Positions 21,085 to 31,372 of a DNA stretch of 64,000 nt are shown piece after piece. Source of the stretch: Membranipora membranacea (Eukaryota > Bryozoa > Gymnolaemata > Cheilostomatida > Membraniporidae); NCBI GenBank assembly GCA_914767715.1, contig OU612068.1, forward strand, positions 2,790,001 through 2,854,000, written 5' to 3'. The notes beneath the pieces were generated by a model. It saw only the letters and a list, made by a program, of their open reading frames with translations. It was not told the origin of the DNA and did no database searches. The position numbers and the translations under genes are program-made. Each line of letters opens with the position of its first letter. Position 1 is the first letter of the stretch.

Positions 21085-23864
21085 TTATGAGGAGAGTAGA
21101 TGATAAGTCCAGCCATTGTCGCCTTGAGTGACCAGGTCTGGATGGACTTCCTCCGGAGTTCCTTTAGTGAATTTCACTCTCTTATGTAACCTGCTTGACT
21201 GGCCTTGCCAGAACTCAACTGTGTTTGGTATGATTCGAATTCCTCCCCTACAAAATGTGTGTGAGAAACTGTTCCACAAAAAGAAACATGAGCTGATCAT
21301 GAGTTGTTTCCCCTCTGACATAAAGAAGGCAACTATTAATTACACAAATAAAGTGGGAATAATCACAGCAGGGAGTTTGGGACCAAGTTTTATCCCAAAC
21401 TCCCTGATCACAGTAGAGCTAGTGTCAGCGCAAGTTGATATTGATAATGAAATCTAATTCAAACTTGAAATGCCATAATATCATTCAAGTTAAAAACATA
21501 TTGCTAACCTTATGAATACTCAATCGACAACACAAAGCAGAATGTTCAGTATTGCAAGTCAAACTACAAATACTGGGTATTTGAACTTCAAACCACAAAT
21601 TAAGTCAGAGATACCATGAGTACTCTGGTTTAGAAACCCCTTTGTTCAACCAAATGTTGGCCATTGCTTTGCTGTTGTGATTTGAGCTCCTAAGGAGGTC
21701 TGTAAAGTACACAGTTTTGCTTTGGCTTCTGACCTCACCACATTGAATTCCAAAAAAACACAGATATAGACAATGGCAAATATAACAATTGCAAATATAG
21801 CCATTCTACCACTATTTCAATTAATTTAATCATTTTAATATAATTCACCCCAAGTTTTTCTGGACAAAGTTTGAGCGCTTGAACTCAGGCCGTTGCAAAA
21901 AATGGCAAGTCAAGTTATGAGTCAATTGTGAGCCAGCAGTCCTATGACCAGTGATCACCTAGCCTCAGCTGGATAATGTTAGAACTAATAGTCCTAGACA
22001 TCCGTCACAAACCAGATCATCATTTGGCCTTTTTTCACTGTCAGATGTTTATAACATGGTCGGGACTGAATAGTACTATGAAGCGTTGAATCTGGGCCCC
22101 CTTCAGATAGGCCACATTTCAAGTCCACCTCCGCTAAGGGCATGTGAAAAAGCTGCTAATCTTAGAGAACTAAGCCCTGGCTTATTATCGATTACAAGAG
22201 ACAATAGGATTAATGAGTAAAATCATATTGTCGCTTACCAAAAATCAGGTTTATCTATAGGGTGATCAGCATCTGGATGCTTCTTCTTCAACTCTTCCCA
22301 TTTGTCCAACAAATCCTGCAACAAGACATGAGGAAATACATATTAGATATTGTTGGTACGCATCATGAGCGAATTTAGTACAAAGTCATCATGATCATAA
22401 GACTAATAACAGGGAGATAGGTGGTAAGAGCTTCATTTCATACCTGGTGTGAGGATATAGGAGTACTTTGATGACTGACACAAGCTCCGAGTTGACTGCC
22501 ATGTGGTCTTGACTTGAAATATTCCGTACTCTCAGCTTCTGATAGTTTCTCAGCAATGCCTTCCACTCTTACAGATTTATGTAAAGGTTCCCAATAAAAC
22601 ATTAGGGCTACATTGTTATTCTCAGCCTGTCAACAAAACGCCTTCGTGAAGTTTCAATCTGCAAATCTGCCTCTAACGATGGGTCTCATACGAAACTTGA
22701 CAAGCTTGTCATTTCAATGATGATGCATTCAGGGAGGGCTTTTAACAAAATTACAGGTTTTTGATTATTGGGTCAGAGTAGCTTACCACCAATGACTGAC
22801 AAATGACATGTAATGTCCTCAGTGAAACTAAAGAACTTCATCACTTACAATGTCTTTTGCTTTCCTGCTCTCATAGTTGGTGTAGAATTTAAAACAATCA
22901 ATGTCAAATCCCTTCAATAAAACCATTCTAGCCGACGGAATCCCTTTGCTGTAACATCAGGAAATATGATTAAATAAAAATCAACAATTCAGCAAACTGT
23001 CATTAGCCTGAGATTAGACACTGCTCAGGTAAATTTCAATTGCGGCTGATTGTGATAGTTAAAAGGATTGGTTTGGAGGAGAGGCAGAAGGAGCAAGACA
23101 AGCAAATGACTGAACTGGGGTAACCTACTGTATCCTAAAGGAGCTGTCTTGTTCATGCATCAAGAGGTAGAGCAATTGGTAAGACAAATATAATGGTACT
23201 ATAGAGAACACACCTACTGATTCGGGAATATACATACCTATTAGAAGTCGCGATAGTCATTGCATTAGGTTCTATGATCTGTTCACAACCCCTCGCTTCC
23301 TCAAACCAGTGTTTGAAGAGTCCCATAGGATCTTTGGCAGCAAGACTCTTAAGATCAAATGGGTTTTTGGGGTCATAGTTAATTCTCAACCCTGCAAAAG
23401 ATTAGATAGTTCGACATGAATTAATATAAAGCGACTTAGGAGAGTATATTGTCACAATTCTGCTTCTCATCAAGATATGGCCTACCTTGGCTAAGAGAGA
23501 TCAAAACTATTCTGTGGGTGATCATAAATCCTTCAACCAGGTTTATACCATAGACAACGCTGCAGTATGAGTATCAGTATAGTTAACCAACACCAATATA
23601 TTAATGAATGGGTCTCTTTCTACGACTGATTGAAACCATAGGAGCTGTACTCCAGGTTGATAGCATACATCTTATGCAAACAATGAACAAAACATACAGT
23701 AAATTGTCCTTACCTGCTACATCAGCCATGCTGTTTGAAGAAGAAGTAGTAAAGTTTGCAGCAGTAAGTGTTCCTGTTTTGATGATGTGACTAAGTGGTA
23801 TACAAGGCTGTGTTGCTCTACTATTAATGCAGAGCTTGTTGACAATTGATTGCAGCTTCAGCAT
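21085..23864 (-). CDS. Pyridoxine-5'-phosphate oxidase (PNPO), intact copy B
   Basis: Six exons on the minus strand: 23864-23714, 23391-23238, 22948-22849, 22626-22444, 22315-22239, 21247-21085. They total 828 nt (275 residues; human is 261). PNPO is an FMN-dependent oxidase that turns pyridoxine or pyridoxamine phosphate into pyridoxal phosphate, the last step of vitamin B6 salvage. Motifs: RINYD near the N-terminus, [16 protein letters not shown]-like core, FFTNYES (FMN site), MFYWEP, VRVEG, SHQS, and the C-terminal signature [17 protein letters not shown], ending [11 protein letters not shown]. The first 45 residues are basic and hydroxylated with few acids, looking like a mitochondrial leader; an internal Met at residue 46 (MADVAG) could give a cytosolic form. 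It is the functional partner of the pseudogene at 13.9-17.8 kb. Confidence 0.93.
21370..21405. repeat. Hairpin in the last PNPO intron
   Basis: AGGGAGTTTGGGA at 21370-21382 pairs perfectly with TCCCAAACTCCCT at 21393-21405 around a 10-base loop. It is not present in the pseudogene copy. Confidence 0.7.
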
Positions 23865-24882
23865 GGTTTCCTACCTTGAGATATCATCATGAATAACACT
23901 ATTGTTCCAGGGACACTGAGAATAGAATCTAGTTTATTAGGCTTGTTGTCACAATTACCAGTGAGAATGAGCCAGCCTGTGAATGACTTTTTGAGTTATG
24001 AAATGATTTCCCAGTCAAGCCCCCTTGCTTTATTGTGATAAATGCCAGATTAGTGCAGAGATCAATATTTAGTAGGAAATGATCATCGGCTGTCCATTAT
24101 ATTGGTGTATATATTTCAGATCTTAGGCTATACTAAGTGTGGAATATGGGTATACATTTCATTGGCTAGTCTACACATGTAGAGAGTTGTGAGCCCATGT
24201 TGAGTGAGAAGGCAACTCATCTCTAGTACAGAAATATTTCAAAATGTGTGAAAGCAGGTCGGAGGTGCTACTAAATTAGACCAAACAATCATTGGTGAAA
24301 GTAAGGTGTTGGAGCAGTTCCAAACTCCCTGATGGAAAAGGCTTCTATACATTATTACCGGTTGATTTATCAACTTATGAAAAGCGACAAAGATTATGGG
24401 TAGTTCTTTGTTTTTCATGTATAGTAGGACTGAAATTTCACAATGTGATCAGAATATAGGATACAGTTTGGGGTACTTCAAACAGTTTCACTCAATTTAC
24501 CGGCCCTGGTTATGGATGTCAACCATGATAGAGTTAATTTTGAACATATTACCAATAAACTTTATTGTAGGTAGACAACATATCAGTTATATTCAAACTG
24601 ATACGCACACACAAAAAGGAAAGTCATAAACAGGATAATAGGATGGCTAGAATAATTAATAATTTTCTTTCAAAAACACGCCTTGATGCATAATATGTTC
24701 TCAATACAAAATAGCTTGTTATTAATTGTCTGATATATGAAGAATATCTAACTGAGACCTAACTTTAACGTAGCTCGGCAACTACAGATGATCTCTAACA
24801 AAGTCAGGAGCATATGTGAATCTGTTAATTATGTGAATACATATTGTTACAGCCCGTGGCGTGTGTTCTTTGTTCAGTAGTT
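23865..24882. other. Intergenic between PNPO and RNase H1
   Basis: It holds the PNPO upstream region and the RNase H1 3' flank, both on the minus strand. No exon, tRNA or strong repeat recognised. The forward frame 24396-24629 has no domain features. Confidence 0.5.
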
Positions 24883-27689
24883 TTAATAGTAACGATCATT
24901 ATAATCGTTATAATTGGCTGCTCGGTAGGCAAGCTCATCAGCTTGATTATTCTCATAGTGACCAGAGTGAGCTTGGACATGAGTCTGAAAATAGACAGAA
25001 CAAATTATATAGTAGATGGAATATTACATACTTGCAACTAAAAAAGGTCTTCCACTAGCTTGAGCCCCTGAACTCTCGCCCTCAGCCCCCTCCACTGGCC
25101 AGTAAACATTAACCTGCTGAAATAAAACATGCTACAACCACAGATCTGATGTTGCAAATTGGATCAAACTCTTGCGTTTATCCTTCTTAGTGAAATCTTC
25201 TCAGCGTCCTGATTCATCTATTATATATTTGTGGAAAAAACAATCACATGAGTGGCTCAATATTGCTGCCATTGAATCATGGAATGATTGAACAGCCCTC
25301 TTTTTCTTAGCGGCTTGATTGATACAACAATCTATTCACACCTGTAAATTTAATGTAATATGATGATGTCAAGGTATAAAACATACAAACGCTACGTTGA
25401 TCTGCTTGCACAAGTCATCCAGCTCCATAAAATCGCCTCTGTTCCTGACCGGTCTACCATGAGCATCACGCCAACCATTTTTGTCCCAACCATCGATCCA
25501 CTCGGTGATGCCTGTACAAATATATGATGAGTAAGCATTAAAATACACTTAGGTGATGATATACAGATGAAAATAGTTGTGCATAATCTAAATATTCAGC
25601 CCAGCAAAGTGTCAGAGCTCCCTTTCCCATTTTCTTGTCTTGAGCTGAGAGTTCAACCGGCTTGACTTGACTTGTGACGTCAATATCTCAAATTATTTTT
25701 GGCAGCATATACCCTCACTCAAAACTTCATGTAATTGAATTATGTCTTTGCTTTCAAACTGATACCTTTTATGACATATTTGCTGTCTGTATGTATCCTT
25801 ACATACTCATACCCGGAATCAATAGCCTGGTCCAGGGCCACAACAACAGCCTGTAAAGAAATGAAATTAAATTTGGTTGGCGATGTGTGATTACAATAAC
25901 TCAATTCAGATCGATCTTAGCAATCAACTTTTTATCATGGGCCTTTGTTTGAACATGTTTGTTCCCTCTGTTGTGGCGGAGGATTATTGCAAAAGTTATG
26001 AATCGAGGCGCCCTGTTCTAGACCTTTGGTTGATCAGCCACTTGATATTTCAATGGTGATATAAAAGCAAGATAATTGAATAATCAAATTTAAATTCTTC
26101 TTATAATGTTTGTATGCTTTAGTCATATGTTTGAAGGAAATACCTTGAAATGTTCTGATAGATGTGAGCTACGAACGATGTATAGACCAAGCCAAAATGT
26201 TTCGAAAAGAAGTACAAGAGTAAGCCTTGGCTGTCAACACATTGTTGAGATGCTACAGTATTATAGATCCAAACATAGGCTTATTATCACTGGGAGTGGG
26301 AAACATAAGATCAAGTTTCATCCATTTTGCCGGTGTTGGATTTGCCCCCCTTATACTGTCAGTGTCAGGAGAGGGAGGGGGCAACTCCAATGCTGACAAA
26401 ATGGATAAAACTTGAGCTAGGGAAACACCATGTAGAATATGTTAAATACTGTATTATATCTGCATCATGCAGATTTGTTGGGAGGGGGGGGGGGATTGCA
26501 CTACCTACCCAGAGTTGCAGGCCTGACCTCTCTAACATACTGTTTGTTAGCTTACCTGGATTTCTGCTCGTTGGTTGGATTGACGGCCCTTGAGAGGCAA
26601 GCTGAGATTTCTAAAAAATACAAATAAACAACTAGGTGTCAAAAGCAAACAAGACAAAACTTTCGTAGTAAAAATTCCCAGACTTTAAATTATATCGGTT
26701 CAGGGTTCCAAGACTGGCTTCGGGGAAAATAAATTTCGGATTCCCGCACTTTCCAAAATTGCAACATCAATGCCCGATCCGAATGTCAACATTTTCCTAT
26801 ACTTTAAATGTCCAAGATCATTGTTGTAGGGACACTTGAAACTTTAGGAAAGTTCTCACATACAAAGTTGTTTTTGGTGCACACAGGAAAGGCCAAGAGA
26901 ATTTCGCACTGCATATCCTGTCCACATGGTGCCTAAAGCTGTTATTTTTAGGGATTTATTGTGTACCATGGATAATTAAAGCGGCTTCTTAGGTGAGAAC
27001 CTCAAACATTTTATATCAGCCAGGATAATGATCTTCTGAACAGTCTGATTGACTTAATGCAAAAGTGATACAAAAACTTAGCTGCCATGGATGGTCATTG
27101 GTTATACGGTTAAAACATTTTGCTCAAAAGCCTATGATCCATCCATATCGTGCATGTTTTCCCCACTTCCCATTACTCATTCTATATCTGTGCTGTGATG
27201 GGAAAAGTCGCTTACAATTTGCCATAAAAAATATCAAATTAATCAGAACAGACTTATATCACACTCTCCAATCTCTAAGAAATCACTCGACCTGATTTGA
27301 AATTGCTCACAATCATTGTGAATCTGCCATCTGCATAGTCTGAGCCCCAAGACTCTTGCTTCGCCCCCCCTCCCCCCCCCCGTCTGATGACCCCATCTGA
27401 ACTGACAAACACAGCAGTTTTACCTCATTACATCACTCTAGTGCCGTGTCAATGTTAAATCGAAGTTTCCAATGGTATATGATATTTTGATTATCCAATT
27501 GCTCAATTCTTGTATGATATTTCAGACTATGTCTTTAGACATGTTGAGGAAAAATACAGCAGCAGACACTTACCTTGGATCTCTGTGACCCCAGTAGATT
27601 CCTATACCAGCTCGGGCGTACAGTTTGCCGTTATCTATACAGGCTCCGTCCGTATAGATGTCCCTCCTGCAGTAACCATGTGGTGGCAT
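24883..27689 (-). CDS. Ribonuclease H1, single-domain form
   Basis: Five exons on the minus strand: 27689-27574, 26610-26556, 25850-25766, 25511-25387, 24984-24883; 483 nt, 160 residues. The enzyme cuts the RNA strand of RNA-DNA hybrids. All catalytic residues are visible: IYTDGAC (first Asp), NQRAEIQ (Glu), IHTDSKY (second Asp), QAHSG (His) and NNQADELA (last Asp). The basic substrate-handle region DGWDKNGWRDAHGRPV matches the human enzyme. The start is ATG at 27689-27687 (A at -3), with an in-frame TGA 24 bases upstream at 27714-27712. Animal RNase H1 normally also has a mitochondrial leader and an N-terminal hybrid-binding domain; neither is seen here or upstream to 34 kb. Alternatively an acceptor at 27709 would add LPELLK from an upstream exon that I could not find. 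Confidence 0.88.
26470..26500. repeat. Poly-G tract in RNase H1 intron
   Basis: A run of ten or more G on the plus strand (C-rich in the transcript). Similar homopolymer tracts occur at 27365-27382 (C) and 29602-29617 (G), perhaps parts of one dispersed repeat with CCTCCC/GGGAGG-rich flanks. Confidence 0.6.
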
Positions 27690-27936
27690 TTTCAGAAGCT
27701 CAGGTAACCTTCAGAAAATATGTGTTACATTAGACAGCTTTGCAAAGTTAGGAGAATACAGTAAACTTATCTGGCACAGACTAGTAAGCGTACTATAGTT
27801 AGGTGGGATAAAAATTATTTCTGCATGAGTGCTCAATCTGTCTGCAGTTGCTAGTAGTGACATTCCATCATCAACCGCAGTGTGGCAAGTGGGCAATGGG
27901 AAATGAAATGGGAAATAAAGAGGATTATCATAACAT

Positions 27937-28330
27937 AGTCCAGAAGACACCTAGCTATAAGTGCTCAAAAAAAGGTGTTTACTTTAACGAAATGGGGGCA
28001 ATATGGGATTAACTTTTTTAGATCAGAATTTTATGCTGATTTCAAAAATATCTGGTTTCACCTCTCAGTCTGCCAGTTAGAAAGTTATCCAGGGTTATAG
28101 TCCTGAATTAACGAAAAGCTATCGTTCAGTTCATTGTAACTGAAGTTGGCAACAATTTGGCAACATTAATATGTGAAGATAGGTTGTGTCAATATTATGT
28201 CTTAGTTCTACACCTCTAAGCTTGTCAGTTAAAGAGAAATTAAATTCTTTAACTTGAAAAAAATGGAGGGGATAACTCTAATTTTTGCTATATAATCCCA
28301 TTGTTTTGCCTGTTGTGTAATGTCTGATTT
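27937..28330 (+). repeat. Inverted repeat, left copy
   Basis: It begins TAGTCCAGAAGACACC and contains TTTACTTTAACG, ATAGGTTGT, CTACACCTCT and ATCCCATTGTTTTGCCT. All these blocks recur, reverse-complemented, in 30250-30525. The copies have diverged and differ by internal insertions. Confidence 0.65.
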
Positions 28331-28364
28331 GAAACCTCACCGTTCGAGCCATGATATTATAATA

Positions 28365-28412
28365 TAGATAGTGTATATATACTGTATATATACTGTATAT
28401 ATACCTAGATAC
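28365..28412. repeat. TATATACTG tandem repeat
   Basis: Three copies of a roughly 13-bp unit, GTATATATACT, in an AT-rich stretch. Confidence 0.8.
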
Positions 28413-28997
28413 TACATATATTGCTTTGTTTAAAAACCACTACGGCGTGCATCCAACCAATTTCAGCTCGCACAATATAAATTAGATGGGGCTGATTGCC
28501 TCTGACAGCCGTGCTGAACAACGCCCAGAGAAGATTTTGTAACTTTACTTAGAGTCAGTGGATATAATGTATTCAATGACATTGGCTAATGTCTGAACAG
28601 AAGAGAAGAATCAGAATGAGTCAAATGGGATTACCATTCCGCAACTTTGTCTTCCCTAAGAAAATTTATAATATCACCAAGAAGGAAAATTAGAGAAAGA
28701 TTTTATTCTGCATGGTAGGCCTGAATAGCACATGTCATAACGCTTCTTGTTTTGATTGAAATTATTCTAATCACATTCAGTCTCTCTCTATTCATATTAT
28801 AAAAATTGTTTCCCTTCTTGGTGACGTCTTTTGAATAATAAGCTCAGGGCTCTGATAGTTCTCGCGGTCTCAGACTTTTAGCCGCTCTGACTTGTTCTGT
28901 AAATATTTAGACAAGAGAAATAGGCTAATAAACCTGATAAACTGGACAACTAATGAATGATAGTTTGAAGGTCTCATTGACATGTTTATGCGTAGAT

Positions 28998-29277
28998 AGT
29001 GTTAGAATTTAGGGGAGATGTAAGGGGATGGTGTCCCCCTTCCTTCCTACGTCTAAGGGGATGCATCCCCCCTTTATATCATAACCCAGGTAACCACCAG
29101 CTGGCAAGTACATCAATATGAGTAAAATATGGCTAAATTTGATGCATTTTCAATTGTAATCACCACAGGGCTCCGGCGGCCAGGACTCCGCCCACGACCC
29201 AGCCGAGGCATAGGCGGCCCCCTGGACCCCCGGCCTGGTTGGCATCCCCCTACCTCATATTTCCACTTCTAACACTG
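28998..29277. mobile_element. MITE-like element with imperfect TIRs
   Basis: The left end AGTGTTAGAA and the right end TTCTAACACT are inverted; similarity continues inward about 35 bases (GGGGATG motif in both arms). The interior is strikingly G/C-rich (CCCCC and GGCGGCC runs) against AT-rich flanks. GTAGATA occurs just outside both ends and may be the target duplication. No coding capacity. Confidence 0.55.
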
Positions 29278-30249
29278 TGTGTAGATATCCCATCCTCAAC
29301 CGCTGAGGCACTGGGTGGGAAAAAATAGATAACCAGGTGTATTATCTGAACTAGAATACATTGTTGGCCTTTGAATCTCAATCACATGAAACAGCTGCTG
29401 GAGCAGAGTTGCTACCTAAGAAATGATCAATACTAGAATCTCAGCTATTTATTTTAAATTCATGTCTGTGAAATCTTCAGTTGCCTCCCCTACACCCCAG
29501 TTGCCATCACTATCGGATGGTCACCCCCACACAAAAATGTGTACCCATCACAATGGATTATTTCTTATTAAAAGGCGCGGTGTCAAGTCCTCAAAATCAG
29601 GTGGGGGGGGGGGGGAGGGTGGCTTGTCAAGACAGGCTAAAAAACACCAATCACAGCAGCTGTGCAAATATAATATCGTGCAAAGCCTGCATGCAGTCTT
29701 GAGGGACTGCGAGGGCATTTGAGATGTTACGAGGCGGAATTGGGTAACTGTGGGTCTTGAGAAGCAGTCATGTGGCCTAGTTCATAGCCTCAGATCATCA
29801 GACAGAACAGAATACAAATACCAATACAAATAACATTACCAAAAGATTTTGATAGTATCTGGGTTATTTTGCCAGCTATAGGGTGAATGAATTATGTCTG
29901 CAAGTGGTAAATGTGGTGGTTTCATTACAACAAAGGAGTAATGCAAGTGGTTGAAAGTTTTACCATTGAAGCCCCAGTAGCTGCTTCTTCCTTTGCCAGC
30001 CTCTCTCAATTCAGCCCTCTCACAAACCAAACTGCAAACTCTTATAGCAATGGTTGATTAAGAGGTCATAGCATATCCACTATAGTTCCCTGTATTGGAT
30101 TGAATTTTGTGGCTGCAGCCTTTTAAACTCTTTCTAGGATGCACTCAAATCTCTCTTGATATACATTTGCTGACTTAAATTGACTTTGAGTCAAAATTGT
30201 ACCATGTCTCATAACATTTCACCCTGCTGCAACATTTACAATCTTGCTC

Positions 30250-30525
30250 CAATTCCTTTTAAACTGAGCTTAAAATGGATTAAATGGGAATATTTTGGTA
30301 TTCTAAGGCAAAATAATGGGATTCCATGGGCAATTATTAGGATTTATCTCATCCCACATTTTTGAGTTAAAAACTGATTTTCTCCCGAACTGGCAAACTG
30401 AGAGGTGTAGAAACTATGTCATAGTATTTAGACAACCTATCTACACGTGTAAACACTGTCAAATTCTTGCCCCCAGGCCGTTAAAGTAAACTGAAAGCTA
30501 ACTGTTGGTGTCTTCTGGACTAACA
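30250..30525 (-). repeat. Inverted repeat, right copy
   Basis: Reverse complement of the repeat at 27937-28330; its outer end reads TAGTCCAGAAGACACC on the minus strand (to about 30525). With the left copy it brackets 2.6 kb in opposite orientation. Confidence 0.65.
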
Positions 30526-31027
30526 TGTCTGAATTGCATTGCATGCTGAAGTCTAAGAGTAAAAGCAAGTATTATAATCTTTGGTAAAAGGGGCTTTGCT
30601 GAAGTGCTATCTACATCTATTTCTGTCTAAGCCAGAGATGCTAAAATTGAATTGGTCAGTGATATTCATCTGAATCAGGTAATGAAACTGCTGAGAAAAT
30701 CGGATAATCCTACAATCATCCAGATGGATGGATAATCATCTATTCTCAATCTGCCATCAAAGTATGATACACCGATGAGCCTAGAACAACCATGGTACTT
30801 TTTAAGTCTAATCAGGTGGATTGAAATTGACAGCATAGTTTTTAGTGCATGTACACTTTCAATAACTTTACCATGTCTATCATTTCAATTTATACAGAGG
30901 ATTTTCCTCGCTACCAAACAAAAGTGTGCACAGGATAAATATACTCGATTAGTTTGAGTATATTTTCACATAGGTCAATTTGTATTGCACATACAATGAT
31001 ACTTTGGCTAAATGCCAAAAGAACCTC

Positions 31028-31372
31028 TTATCTGAGATTAGACCCATTGGACCTCTTTGCTTGAAAATCACAAAAAGATTGACGTGCCCGCATCAGACTT
31101 ACCAGAAAAGACACAGCAGTTTTGTTATCCTCTCCAATGTTCACACCAATTGACTGTAAAATAGCAATCCGAACCTGGAGCAGACTAAAGATGCATTGGA
31201 TCGCTACTGGAACAAAGAAAGCCAAGTGAACTGAGCTGTAATGAACACTGCAGACAATGGCTGCTTGCTTGTAATGGCTTGCAGGCTTTCTGTTATGGCT
31301 GAGTTCATCAAAATGATCCAAACGCTTATTATTGCTACCAGCAAAAATCCTCAATAAATTTTTGTAACCCAT
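31028..31372 (-). other. Unassigned 114-codon open frame
   Basis: An uninterrupted minus-strand frame from ATG at 31372, long for this AT-rich DNA. An internal stretch IAILQSIGVNIGEDNKT looks protein-like and is flanked by an AG (after CTGCTCC) and by the strong donor GTAAGT at about 31106, so part of it could be an exon. No family recognised and no partner exons found. Confidence 0.25.
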
